A stretch of DNA of 64,000 bases from the NCBI RefSeq assembly GCF_032405125.1, contig NC_091077.1, positions 40,868,001 to 40,932,000 of the forward strand, given 5' to 3'. Under the pieces are notes generated by a model. That model did no database searches and was not told the origin of the DNA. It saw only the letters and a list, made by a program, of their open reading frames with translations. Position numbers and translations under genes: made by a program. The DNA comes from Capricornis sumatraensis (taxonomy: Eukaryota > Chordata > Mammalia > Artiodactyla > Bovidae). Below, in pieces: positions 48,426 to 59,094 of the stretch (position 1 is its first letter; each line of letters opens with the position of its first letter).

Positions 48426-48675
48426 GACATCAAGAAAAATACATTTACAGTAAAATAGAAATTTTGAAAATATAGTATGAAATACAAAAGTTTGCTTTTT
48501 TAGCACATAAAAATAAACAAATTTCATGGGGAAAAGGTCTGATACAGATAGTAGACATGTTTATTTTTCTTGCTACACTTGCAAACCTTTCTGACAATTT
48601 TCAAGAACAGTACAAATTGCCTAGTTTCTATAATTAATGTATATAACATATTTTGTTTTATACTGCCTTCACCTG
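48426..48675. other. Unassigned DNA
   Basis: Nothing recognised. Confidence 0.5.
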
Positions 48676-49870
48676 GTTGTTGTTTAGTCACCTGGTCATG
48701 TCCTACTCTTTTTGATCCCATGGACGGCACCATTCCAGGCATCCCTGTCCCTCACTATCTCCCAAAGTTTGTCCAAGATCATGTCAATTGGATTGGTGAT
48801 GCCATCCCGCCATCTCATCCTCTGATGCCCTCTTCTTCTGCCCTCAAGTTTTCCCAGCATCAGGGTCTTTTCCAATGAGTCAGCTGTTCACATCAGATGA
48901 CCAAAATACCAGAGCTTCAGCTTCAACATCAGTCCTTCCAACCAGTATTCAGGGTTGATTTCTCTTAAGATTGACTGGTTTGATCTCCTTGCTGCCCAAG
49001 GGACTTTCAGGAGTCTTCTCCAGCACCACAGTTCGAAGGCTTTCTTTACAGTCCAGCTCTGACAACCAAGGCTATGGGAAAACCATAGCCTTGACTATAC
49101 AGACTTTTGTCAGCAGAGTTATGTCTCTGCTTTTCAACACACTGTCTAGGTTTGTCATAGATTTCCTGCCAAGAAGTGATCATCATCTGATTTCATGAGT
49201 GCAGTCACCATCCACGGAGATTTTAGAGTCCAAGAAGAGATCTGTCACTGTTTCCACATTTTCCCCTTCTATTTGACATGAAGTAATGGGGCCAGATGCC
49301 ATGATCTTAGTATTTTTAATATTTAGTTTTAAGCAGCTCTTTCACTCTTCTCCTTCACCCTCATAAAGAGGGTCTTTAGTTCCTTTCTGTTTTCTGCTAT
49401 TACAGTAGTATCATCCACATATCTGAAGTTGTTAATGTCTCTCTCACCTATCTTGATTACAGCTTGTAACTCTTCCAGCCTGGCATTTCTCATGATGTGC
49501 TCAGCATGTAGGTTCAACAAACACATAACAGCTGTGGTACTCTTTCCTCAATTTTGAACCAACCAATTGTTCCATACAGGGTTCTAACTGTTGCATACAG
49601 GTTTCTCAGGAGACATGTAAAATGCTCAGATATTCCTATCTGTTTGAGAGCTTTGCACAGTTTGTTATGATCCACACAGTCAAAGGTTTTAGCATAGTCA
49701 ATGAAACAGAGGTAGAAGCTTTGCTGGAATTCCCTTGCTTTCTCTATGATACAGCAAATGTTGGCAATTTGTTCCTCTGCCTTTTCAAAACCCAGCTTGG
49801 GCACCTGGAAGTTCTTGGTTCACAAAATGCTGAAGCCTAGGGTGCAAGATTTTAAGCATGCCCTTACTAG
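48676..49870 (-). mobile_element. Older, diverged BovB LINE copy
   Basis: A minus-strand BovB from 3' end to mid RT domain, with many substitutions. The catalytic box near 49420 reads YVDD. It is clearly more diverged than the BovB that follows. Confidence 0.85.
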
Positions 49871-50250
49871 CATGGGAGACAATATACAGCCTTGACATAC
49901 TCCTTTTCCTATTTGGAACTTGTCTCTTGTTCCATGTCCAGTTCCAACTGTTGCTTCTGACCTGCATATAGGTTTCTCAAGAGGCAGGTCAGGTGGTCTG
50001 GTATTCCCATCTCTTTCAGAATTTTTCAGTTTCTTGTGATCCACACAGTCAAAGGCTTTGGCATAGTCAATAAAGCAGAAATAGATGTTTTTTTTCTGGA
50101 ACTCTCTTGCTTTTTCCATGATCCAGCAGATGTTGGCAATTTGATCTCTGGTTCCTCTGCCTTTTCTAAATCCAGCTTGAACATCTGGAAGTTCATTGTT
50201 TACATATTGCTGAAGCCTGGCTTGGAGAATTTTGAGATTATATTTTGTGT

Positions 50251-50521
50251 GGGAGAAGGCAATGGCACTCCACTCCAGTACTCTTGCCTGGAAAACCCCA
50301 TGGATGGAGGAGCCTGGTATGCTGCAGTCCATGGGGTCGCTAATAGTCGGGCACGACTTAGCGACTTCACTTTCACTTTTCACTTTCATGCATTAGAGAA
50401 GGAAATGGCAACCCACTCCAGTGTTCTTGCCTGGAGAATCCCAGGGATGGGGGAGCCTGGTGGGCTGCCGTCTATGGAGTCACACAGAGTCGGACATGAC
50501 TGAAGTGACTTAGCAGTAGCA
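50251..50521 (+). mobile_element. Bov-A2 dimeric SINE
   Basis: Two BovA monomers joined by a linker of cacttttcactttc type. The flanks ttttgtgtg and ctttgtgtg fit a target-site duplication. Confidence 0.9.
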
Positions 50522-51178
50522 TACTTTGTGTGAGATGAGTGCAATTGGGTAGTAGTTTGAGCATTCTTTGGCATTGCCTTTCTTTGGGATTGGGATGAAC
50601 ATTTGAATGACCTTTTCCAGTCCTGTGGCCACTGCTGTTTTCCAAATTTGCTGGCATATTGAGTGCAGCACTTTCACAACATCATCTTTCAGGATTTGAA
50701 ACAGCTCAACCGGAATTCCAACACCTCCACTAGCTTTGTTCATAGTAATGCTTTCTAAGGCCCACTTGACTTCACATTCCATGATGTCTGGCTCTAGGTG
50801 AGTGATCACACCATCGTGATTATCTGGGTAGTGAAGCTCTTTTTTGTACAGTTCTTCTGTGTATTCTTGCTACCTTTTCTTAATATCTTCTCCTTCTGTT
50901 AGGTCCATACCATTTCTGTCCTTTATCAAGCCCATCTTTATATGAAATGTTCCGTTGGTATCTCTAATTTTCTCGAAGAGATCTCTAGTCTTTCCCATTC
51001 TGTTGTTTGCTTCTATTTCTTTGCATTGATCGCTGAGGAAGGCTTTCTTATCTCTTCTTGATATTCTTTGGAACTCTGCATTCAGATGCTTATATCTTTC
51101 CTTTTCTCCTTTGCTTTTCGCTTCTCTTCTTTTCACAGCTATTTGTACTATTGAAAAGGAGTACGTCAAGGCTGTATA

Positions 51179-52060
51179 TTGTCACCCTGCTTATTTAAGT
51201 TCTATGCAGAGTACATCATGAGAAACGCTGGGCTGGAAGAAGCACAAGCTGGAATCAAGATAGCTGGGAGAAATATCAATAACCTCAGATATGCAGATGG
51301 CACCACCCTTATGGCAGAAAGAGAAGAGGAACTAAAAAGCATCCTGATGAATGTGAAAGTGGAGAGTGAAAAAGTTGGCTTAAAGCTCAACATTCAGAAA
51401 ACTAAGATCATGGCACCTGGTCTGATCACTTCATGGGGACTAGATGGGGAAACAGTGGAAACAGTGTCAGACTATTTTTGGGGGGGCTCCAAAATCACTG
51501 CAGATGGTGACTGCAGCCATGAAATTAAAAGACGCTTACTCCTTGGAAGAAAAGTTATGACCAACCTAGATAGTATATTCAAAAGCAGAGACATTACTTT
51601 GCCAACAAAGATCCATCTAGTCAAGGCTATGGTTTTTCCAGTAGTCACGCATAGATGTGAGAGTTGGACTGTGAAGAAGGCTGAGCGCCAAAGAATTGAT
51701 GCTTTTGAACTGTGGTGTTGGAGAAGACTCTCGAGAGTCCCTTGGACTGCAAGGAGATCCAACCAGTCCATTCTGAAGGAGATCAGCCCTGGGATTTCTT
51801 TGGAAGGAATGATGCTAAGGCTGAAACTTCAGTACTTTGGCCAACTCATGCAAAGTGTTGACTTATTGGAAAAGACTCTGATGCTGGGAGGGATTGGGGG
51901 CAGAAGGAGAAGGGGACGACAGAGGATGAGATGGCTGGATGCCATCAGTGACTCAATGCACGTGAGTCCAAGTGAACTCCAGGAGTTGGTGATGGACAGC
52001 GAGGCCTGGTATACTGTGATTCATGGGGTCGCAAAGAGTCGGACACGACTGAGTGACTGA
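51179..52060 (+). pseudogene. BovB reverse-transcriptase C-terminal half, open for 293 codons
   Basis: The frame starts inside the RT domain (at the SPCLF stretch after the QGCIL block) and runs to the natural ORF end without a stop. It covers the catalytic box, thumb and the basic C-terminal region (GGRRRRGRQRMRWLD). The catalytic motif reads YADG, not YADD, because of a single A-to-G change in the second aspartate codon near 51299. With no N-terminal half and a lost catalytic aspartate, it cannot act as a polymerase. No host promoter is evident. Confidence 0.88.
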
Positions 52061-52075
52061 ACTGAACTGAACTGT

Positions 52076-52926
52076 CTATGTTGGTCATAACTTTTCTTCC
52101 AAGGAGGAAGAGTCTTAATTTCATGGCTGCAGTTATCATCTGTTGTGATTTTGGAGCCCCCCCCCCCCTTAATAAAGTCTGTCACTGTTTCCATTGTTTC
52201 CCCATCTATTTACCATGAAGTGATGGGACTGGATGCCATGATCTTAGTTTCCTGCGTGTTGTTTTAAGCCAACTTTTTCACTCTCTTCTTTCACTTTTAT
52301 TAACAGGCTGTTTAGTTCTTCTTTGCTTTCTGTCATAAGAGTGGTGTTAACAGAACATCTGAGGTTATTGATATTTCTCCCGGCAATCTTGGTTCCAGCT
52401 CGTGCTGCATCCAGTCTGGTATTTCACATGATGTACTCTGCATAGAAGTTAAATAAGCAGGGTGACAATATACAGCCTTGATGTACTCCTGTCCCGATTT
52501 GGAACCAGTCTGTTGTTCCATGTCCAATTCTAAAACTGTTGCTTCTTGACCTGCATGCAGATTTCTCAGGAGGCAAGTAAGGTGGTCTGGTATTCCCATC
52601 TCTTGAAGAACTTTCCACAGTTTATTGTAATCCACACAGTCAAAGGCTTTGGCATAGTCAATAAAGTAGAAGTAGAATTTTTTCTGGAACTCTCTTGCTT
52701 TTTCGATGATCCAACGGATGTTGACAAGATGATCTCTGGTTCCTCTGCCTTTTCTAATCCAGCTTGAACATCTGGAAGTTCATGGTTCATGTTTGTTGAA
52801 GCCTTGTTTGAGAATTTTGAGCGTTACTTTGCTAGCATGTGAGAAGAATGCAATTGTGTGGTAGTTGGGGCATTCTTTGGCATATCCTTTCTTTAGGATT
52901 AGAATGAAAGCTGCCCTTTTCCAGTA
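52076..52926 (-). mobile_element. BovB LINE, internal fragment
   Basis: A minus-strand RT region truncated at both ends. It carries a C run at about 52157-52168 and a destroyed catalytic box near 52345. Confidence 0.88.
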
Positions 52927-52965
52927 TAAGCTTTAGCATGTACATATAAACATATAAGTTACATG

Positions 52966-53152
52966 TCAGTTCAGTTCAGTCCTTCAGTTGTGTCTGACTC
53001 TGTGTGACCCCATGGACTGCAGCATAACAGGCTTCTGTGTCCATCACCAATTCCTGGAGCTTGCTTGAACTTATGTCCGTCGAGTTGTTGATGCCATCCA
53101 ACCGTCTCATCCTCTGTCATCCCCGTCTCCTCCTGCCTTCAATCTTCCAAGC
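52966..53152 (-). mobile_element. BovB LINE 3' tail fragment
   Basis: The last 185 or so bases of BovB on the minus strand, starting with the cagttcagttcagt tail. Confidence 0.85.
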
Positions 53153-53224
53153 ATCTGGGAAAGGATTTCCCACTCTAAATATTATTAAGAATATTTGTGG
53201 TTCATTAGACTATATCAAAATATA

Positions 53225-54006
53225 GACTGGAATTTGATTTCAATCCTCATAGATGACTTTGAAGGGTTCAAAATTTCTGTGGAGGAAGTAACTGCAGATG
53301 TCGTCAAAATAAGAAGAAAACTAGAAATAAGAGTGGAGCCCAAAATGTGACTGAATTGCTGTAATATTATGCTAAAATTTAAACAAATGAAGAATTGTTT
53401 ATTGTGGATGAGCAAAGACAGTGGTTTCTTGAGATGGACTCTACTCCTGGTGAAGATGCTGTAAAGAACTATTGAAATGACAACAAAGTGCATGCATATT
53501 ACATAAGCTTAGCTAACATAGTAGTGGTAGGCTCTGAGACAATCAACCCCAATTGAAAGAAATTCTATTGTGAGCAAAATGTTATTAAAGAACATTGCAT
53601 GCTACAGAAAAATCAATAATGACACGAAGAGTCAAGTGATTCAGCAAACTTTATTTTTATTTTAAGAAATTGCCACCACCACTCCAAACTTCAGCAACTA
53701 CCATCCTTATCACTCAGTAGCCATTAACATCAAGGCAAGGTCATCCACCACCAAAAAAAGATTATGATTTGCTGGAGGTTCAAAGATGATTAACATTTTT
53801 TAGCAACAAAGTGTTTCACATAAGGGAGGTACATTTTTTTCTTTTAGACCATACTAATGTACATATAATAGACTCTACTATAGTATAAATGTAACTTTTA
53901 TTTGCTCTGTGAAATTAAAAAAAAAAGTTTTACTTTCTTCATGTGATATTTGTTTCATTGTGGTGGTCTGAAACCAAACACATTACCTGTGAGGTATGCC
54001 AGTATT
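53225..54006 (+). mobile_element. Tigger-type (pogo/Tc1-mariner) DNA transposon 3' part
   Basis: The sequence resembles Tigger1: the diverged end of the transposase gene (gtggaggaagtaactgcaga, then tggtttcttgagatgg and ctcctggtgaagatgctgt), a non-coding part, and a right end closing with gtggtggtctgaaacc and gaggtatgcc. The coding part is full of stops and indels. It is an old cut-and-paste element and predates the ruminant-specific repeats. Confidence 0.82.
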
Positions 54007-54127
54007 GTCTACAGGCATAGCACTCTGAATGTGCCTGATCTTGTCTGATCCCAGAAACTAAGAAAGTTTGGGCTTGTTTAATACTTGGATGGGAGACCAC
54101 CTGGGAATACCGCGTGCTATAGGCTTT
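54007..54127 (+). pseudogene. 5S rRNA pseudogene
   Basis: It spans the full 121-base length of 5S rRNA, from gtctacaggcatagcac to gctataggcttt. The internal-promoter intermediate element (ggatgggagacc, 54088-54099) is intact and box C is near intact, but box A and the helix regions carry many changes (for example tttgggcttgtttaatac). The mismatches make it a pseudogene rather than a working gene. It starts within a few bases of the end of the Tigger-like element. Confidence 0.93.
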
Positions 54128-54140
54128 TTCATTCTATCGT

Positions 54141-54335
54141 TGAACTTTCCTGATGTGTCAGATAGTAAAGAGTCCACCTGCAAAGCAGGAGACCAGGGTT
54201 CAATTGCTGGGTGAGGCAGATCCCCTGGCGAAAGAAACGGCAACCCACTCCTATATTCTTGCTTGGAGAATTTCATGGACAAAGGAGCCTGCAGGCTACA
54301 GTCCATGGGGTCGCAAGCATCAGACCAGTACTGAG
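54141..54335 (+). mobile_element. Bov-tA SINE
   Basis: Head and body on the plus strand, 14 bases after the 5S pseudogene. Confidence 0.87.
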
Positions 54336-54654
54336 GAATTAATTAAAGGATCATCAGCTAAAGTTAGATTTCAGACAGACTGGTAAAGCAACTCTCAATT
54401 TCCATGATACATCATCAGTTAGTACAAACAGGAAGAGATATAAGCCTATATATCTGACAAGAAGTGTTATCTACTTTATTATCCTGCATGAAAGAGAAAA
54501 CTTCTCTCCACCCAGTAAGGGACCAGCCAATCAGAGACTACAGTAGCCCAACCAATGAGAAGCGTCCATAATTTGACTTCCTAAGCTTCCTCCAATGGGC
54601 TAATTGGTTATTACAGAATTTCCAGTTTCCCTTTTTCTCTATTTGTTGTTCTGT
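54336..54654. other. Unassigned DNA
   Basis: Nothing recognised. Confidence 0.5.
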
Positions 54655-54865
54655 GGTAAGTTGCTTCAGTCATGTCTGACTCTTTGGGATCCTATGAACT
54701 GTAGCCCACCAGGCTCCTCTGTCCATGGGATTCTCCAGGCAAGAATGTTGGAGTGGGTTGCCATTTCTTTCTCCAGGGGATCTGCCCAACCGAGGGATTG
54801 ATCTCATGTCTCTTATGTCTCCTGCATTGGCAGATTGGTTCTTTACCACTAGCATGGCCTAAAAG
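54655..54865 (-). mobile_element. Bov-tA SINE
   Basis: A complete minus-strand copy ending with the tRNA-like head at ctttaccactagcatgg. Confidence 0.9.
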
Positions 54866-55020
54866 CAAGTTTTCTTTCATTGTTCTCTGGATTTGCTATG
54901 GTCCACCATTGTTCATATACTGTGAATTGCAATTCCTCCAACTCTTCTTGAGTAGACTTGCTTTTGCTGGTAAAATAACTGCTATTATATTGTTAAGTTT
55001 GACATTTAGAAAGACGTTGA

Positions 55021-55150
55021 CATATATGTATATATATATATAAATAAGTATTCTTATATTTATTTAACTTATTAATACATAAATATTTATATGATTATTT
55101 ACTATATTAATATAAACAAATATTCATATTCATATATATATATATATATT
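55021..55150. repeat. AT-rich low-complexity tract with (TA)n
   Basis: Two short (TA)n runs, at about 55022-55040 and 55134-55149, with AT-rich DNA between. Confidence 0.85.
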
Positions 55151-55171
55151 TAGACATGTGGTATACGTCTA

Positions 55172-55395
55172 TATGGGCTTCCCAGGTGGCACTAATGGTG
55201 AAAAACCTTCCTGCTAATGTAGGAGACATAAAAGGTGCAGGTTCAGTCCCTGGGTTGGAAAGATCCCCAGGGGTGGACATGGAAATCCACTCCAATATTC
55301 TTGCCTGGAGAGTCCCATGGACAGAAGAGGTTGGTGGGCCACAGTACATAGGGTTGCAAAGACACGGACACAATTGAAGTGACTAACACACACAC
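55172..55395 (+). mobile_element. Bov-tA SINE
   Basis: A complete, moderately diverged plus-strand copy, with a short aca repeat at its end. Confidence 0.87.
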
Positions 55396-55452
55396 TTATG
55401 TGTATATATATAGTGAGAGATATGGATATCTGTTTGTGTGAGGCTATATCTA

Positions 55453-55575
55453 TGTTGTTGTCGTTGTTCAGTCACTAAGTTATGATTGATTCTTTGTGAC
55501 TCCATTTACCGAGGCATGTCAGGCTTCCCTGGCCTTCACTATCTCTGGGAGTTTGCTCAAACTCAGGTCCATTAC
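55453..55575 (-). mobile_element. Old BovB/BovA-type 3' fragment
   Basis: A minus-strand piece (gttgttcagtcactaagt onward) resembling the 3' end of an older BovB-related copy. Confidence 0.7.
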
Positions 55576-55760
55576 ATCACAAATATTGTTAAAGTGAAAA
55601 GCATGGAGTTGTGGAGGCAATGAGAATTCTAGGAACAAGGTAGGATTAAGAGAAACATTATGATTACACTGTAATTAGTTTGGAAAGTTTTCATGAAAGA
55701 GAATGTTTCAGGAACCTATAGAATTATCAATCAGTACAGTTTAATTATAACAGAATAAGT

Positions 55761-55786
55761 GTTTTTGTTTGTTTGTTTGTTTGTTT
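55761..55786. repeat. (TTTG)n simple repeat
   Basis: Five to six tttg units abutting the 3' end of the CHR-type SINE, likely its expanded tail. Confidence 0.9.
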
Positions 55787-55950
55787 AATTTGGCTGCACT
55801 GGGTCTTAGTTGAGGCACACAGGATCTTTGTTGTTACATGCAGGCTCTTAGTTGTAGCATGAGGGACCCAGTTCCCTGACCAGAGATCAAACCTGGGCCT
55901 CCTGCATTGGAAATATGGCGTCTTAATGACTAGACCACCAAACAAGCTCA
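55787..55950 (-). mobile_element. CHR-type cetartiodactyl SINE
   Basis: A minus-strand copy: ttggctgcactgggtcttag, then gttccctgaccagagatc, ending at the tRNA-like head ctagaccaccaaacaagc. Confidence 0.85.
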
Positions 55951-56119
55951 AGAATAAGTGTAGTTTAGAAATGAAGATCTAAGGAAGTGACTTACTATGA
56001 GATGAGACATTCTTGTGCTAAGAGGGAATGGAAAAGTTGGGGATTGAGGTAAATATGAAAGGTAAGTAAAATCTAAGTTGTAGAAAATGATTCTAGAGAG
56101 CTGACATTCTCCTTTGAAA

Positions 56120-57046
56120 CTACAAATGTTTCAGGAATGCAAATACTTTCCTAATCCCTGCCTGCATGTCCTTATTTCGGAAACTGTACACAATTGGGTT
56201 TAATGTAGGGGTCACAAGAGTATAGAGTGCAGCTACCATTTTGTCCCTTTCAAATGTGTAGGTGGAAGCTGGGCGTATATAGGTGTAGATTACAGGAGAA
56301 TAATAAAGAGACACCACAATGAGATGAGATGAGCATGTTGAGAAGGCCTTTCTCTTCCCTTCTGTAGTGCGGATGCGAAGAATGGCAGCAATGATAAAAC
56401 AGTAGGAGATGCAGGTGAGGGTGAAGTCACCCATAGCCAGAGTAATATCAGCAACATACACCATCACTTCGTTGATTCTCACTGGGCTGCAGGACAAAGC
56501 TAGCAGCGGGGGTATCTCACAGAAGAAGTGGTCAATGGTGTTTGATCCACAGAAGGTCAGCCTTAGGATGAGACCTGTGTGTACCCAAGAGTTGGTTACT
56601 GCAATAGCCATGACAACGCTGAGCAAGGCCACACACATATAGTGGTTCATAATAGCACTGTAGCGTAGAGGGAAACAGATGGCCACATAGCGGTCATAGG
56701 CCATAGTGGTGAAGAGAACCATCTCAGCACCCAGGGACCATGTGAAGAAGAAGAGTTGGGACATGCAACCTCCATATGAGATGGTCTTTCTTGATGTTAG
56801 CATGGTCTCAAGTATTTTTGGTATTATGCTTGTTGTGCAGATGATGTCCACGATAGCCAGGGCCAGAAGGAGAACATACATGGGGGTATGCAAGCTAGTG
56901 TTATAGACTACGGCAATGACAATAAGCATATTGCCAAAGAAAGCTACGAAGTAGATGAAGAGAAAGATAATGAAGAGAACTCCCTGGAGTTCAGGTTTTT
57001 GAGTGAGGCCTAGGATCATGAATTCAGTTACAATGCTGTTATTCAT
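56120..57046 (-). CDS. OR13G1: Olfactory receptor OR13G1, intact
   Basis: An odorant receptor of class II family 13, coupled to Golf in olfactory neurons. The frame gives 308 residues with no break, close to my recollection of 307 for the human protein. Marks: N-glycosylation NNS at 2-4, GN at 38-39, LHTPMY at 52-57, Cys94, MAYDRYVAIC at 115-124, loop cysteines at 166, 176 and 186, SY at 214-215, KAFSTCSSH at 233-241 and PTLNPIVYSFRN at 280-291. Segments such as DIICTTSIIPK and CEIPPLLALSCSPVRINEV match OR13G1 as I remember it. The start is the ATG at 57046; the frame extends 14 codons further up, but only to a TTG at 57086-57088. A pyrimidine-rich acceptor-like site ends at about 57089. Downstream is a CHR-type SINE and upstream a BovB, so the gene sits as a single-exon island in repeats. 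Confidence 0.93.
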   Translation of the reverse strand: MNNSIVTEFMILGLTQKPELQGVLFIIFLFIYFVAFFGNMLIVIAVVYNTSLHTPMYVLLLALAIVDIICTTSIIPKILETMLTSRKTISYGGCMSQLFFFTWSLGAEMVLFTTMAYDRYVAICFPLRYSAIMNHYMCVALLSVVMAIAVTNSWVHTGLILRLTFCGSNTIDHFFCEIPPLLALSCSPVRINEVMVYVADITLAMGDFTLTCISYCFIIAAILRIRTTEGKRKAFSTCSSHLIVVSLYYSPVIYTYIRPASTYTFERDKMVAALYTLVTPTLNPIVYSFRNKDMQAGIRKVFAFLKHL

Positions 57047-57367
57047 CTTGCTTTTGTGATTAAATGGTAGACAGTGCAGAATAAACAACTGAGAATTAAA
57101 GGCGTCTGGGTGCTGCTATTAGAAGATTGTGTGTGTATGTGTGAATTTAGTGATTTGATTACAATATCTACTATTCTCCTGATGAATGCCATTTTCTGAT
57201 ATATGTTCTTCCATGACTCCATTAAAGGGAATCCTGTAATTGAAAAGAAAAAGATTTTAAAAAAGTCTTTAAATTTCAAAATTGTCATGTTAGTTGAAAT
57301 TTGTCTTTGCATAACTTACATTCATATATATGCATATAAACACAATGGAAAAATGACATAGTTACAT
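57047..57367. other. Upstream region of OR13G1
   Basis: Unique sequence that would hold the 5' intron end. No promoter element can be assigned. Confidence 0.45.
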
Positions 57368-57378
57368 AATATCTCACT

Positions 57379-58112
57379 CAGCTCAGTTCAGTCTCTCAGT
57401 CATGTCCAACTCTTTGCAACCCCATGAATTGCAGCACGCCAGGCCTCCCTGTCCATCACCATCTCCTGGAGTTCACTCAGACTCACATCCATCCAGTCAG
57501 TGATGCCATCCAGCCATCTCATCCTCTGTTGTCCCCTTCTCCTCTTGGCCCCAATCCCTCCCAGCTTCAGAGTCTTTTCCAATGAGTCAACTCTTCTCAT
57601 GAGGTGGCCAAAGTACTGGAGTTTCAGCCTTAGCATCATTCCTTCCAAAGAAATCCCAGGGCTGATCTCCTTCAGAATGGACTGGTTGGATCTCCTTGCA
57701 GCCCAAGGGACTCTCAAGAGTCGTCTCCAACAACACAGTTCAAAGGCATCAATTCTTCAGTGCTCAGCTTTCTTCACAGTCCAACTCTCACATCCATACA
57801 TGACCACTGGAAAAACCATAGCGTTGACTAGACGGACCTTTGTTGGCAAAGTAATATCTCTGCTTTTGAATATGCTATCTAGGTTGGTCATAACTTTTCT
57901 TCCAAGGAGTAAGCATCTTTTAATTTCATGGCTGCAGTCACCATCTGCAGTGATTTTGGAGTCCTCCCCCACCCCCCTAAAAAAAGTCTGACACTGTTTC
58001 CACTGCTTCCCCATCTGTTTGCCATGAAGCGATGGGAGCAGATGCCATGATCTTAGTTTTCTGAATGTTGAGCTTTAAGCCAACTTTTTCACTCTCTACT
58101 TTTACTTTCATC
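57379..58112 (-). mobile_element. BovB LINE 3' part with target-site duplication
   Basis: Minus strand, 3' end to just past the catalytic region. A perfect 11-base duplication, aatatctcact, flanks it at 57368-57378 and 58113-58123, giving exact ends. A frame of over 100 codons (57400-57717) remains from the C-terminal region. A C/A-rich interruption at about 57966-57984 breaks the upstream frame. Confidence 0.94.
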
Positions 58113-58123
58113 AATATCTCACT

Positions 58124-58410
58124 AATTTTGTAAATAGCATGCTGTCTTCCCTGAAACACATATAAATAGATAGGAATATCTGTAACTATAATAGAAGCTG
58201 ACAGGGATAATTGTAGTGGAAACATTTCAGGAGAAAAATACTAAGAGGATATCCTGAAGCTGGATAGTCATGGGACTAATGATTAATTAATTGGGTCCAA
58301 GGACTAAGTAATTTGGTCAGATGCCTGCCTTGCTACTTTGTTTCTTTAGTGCGACAAGAGCAATTCTAAAACTGAGTGAATTTTTTTCTCATGCTGTCTT
58401 AGAAAGGCAA
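58124..58410. other. Unassigned DNA
   Basis: Nothing recognised. Confidence 0.5.
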
Positions 58411-58454
58411 GAGGGTTTGATTAAAATTAGAAAATTTATGATTACGTCTCTATT

Positions 58455-58593
58455 GGGGCTTCCCTGGTAGCTCAGTGGGTAAAGAATCTGCCTGCAATGC
58501 AGGAGACACTGGTTCAATTCCTGGGTCAGGAAGATCCCTTGGAGAAGGACAGGCTACCCTCCCCAGTATTCTTGGGCTTTCCTGGTGGCTTAG
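58455..58593 (+). mobile_element. Truncated Bov-tA SINE between 44-bp direct repeats
   Basis: A tRNA-like head and part of a body, ending in the start of a second head (gggctttcctggtggct). The flanks at 58411-58454 and 58594-58637 are similar over 44 bases. Confidence 0.82.
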
Positions 58594-58621
58594 GAGGGTT
58601 TGATTAAAATTAGAAGGCTGA

Positions 58622-59094
58622 GGATTACATCTCTATTACACTGCAGTTGTTAATTGACCACTTAACTTTCATAACTTCAGACTTGTTTTCTTCAAAATTG
58701 GTACAAATTCTGACAAATATTAGATATCCTACAGACAGAATGTAACTTTCTTGAGGATAATCAAGGAAAGAGGCAGCTAGAACTTTTTTTTTCCTAAAAA
58801 CTGTCACTAGGTACATAATGAAAATCCTTGTTATAGTCTTCCTCAAAACCTCTAATTTAAAACAAACAAACAAACAAAAAACCCTCTGCAGTATTTTTTC
58901 AACTCTTCTAATTTTTCTTAGTTATTTGGGTAATTTTTTTATAGACATATAGTTGATTTACAATGTTATGTTAATTGCTGTTGTACAGAAAAGTGATTCA
59001 GTTATATATTCCTCTTATACTCTCTTCCTTATGGTTTATCATAGGATATTGAATATAGTTCCCTGCACTATACATTAGGACCTTGTTGTTTATC
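58622..59094. repeat. Inverted duplication, left arm
   Basis: This arm matches 60387-60828 in reverse complement with substitutions and small indels, roughly 85 percent by eye. About 300 bases are non-L1 sequence and the rest is L1 3'UTR, so the duplication includes both. Confidence 0.85.

Larger units (their letters stand above)
49871..52073 (+). mobile_element. BovB LINE with 5' inversion, interrupted by Bov-A2
   Basis: Sense part 51151-52073 ends in the full 3' tail. Segment 49871-51150 is the upstream RT and linker region of the same element in reverse. A stretch of about 30 bases (around the KGVRQGCIL-coding site) occurs in both parts, at 49871-49905 inverted and 51150-51182 direct, the overlap typical of twin priming. 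A Bov-A2 lies at 50251-50521. Confidence 0.88.

Noticed and set aside
57047..57088. A longer OR13G1 start 14 codons upstream
   Set aside because: The codon there is TTG, not ATG, and the added residues are not part of the receptor family's N-terminus; the ATG at 57046 is preferred.
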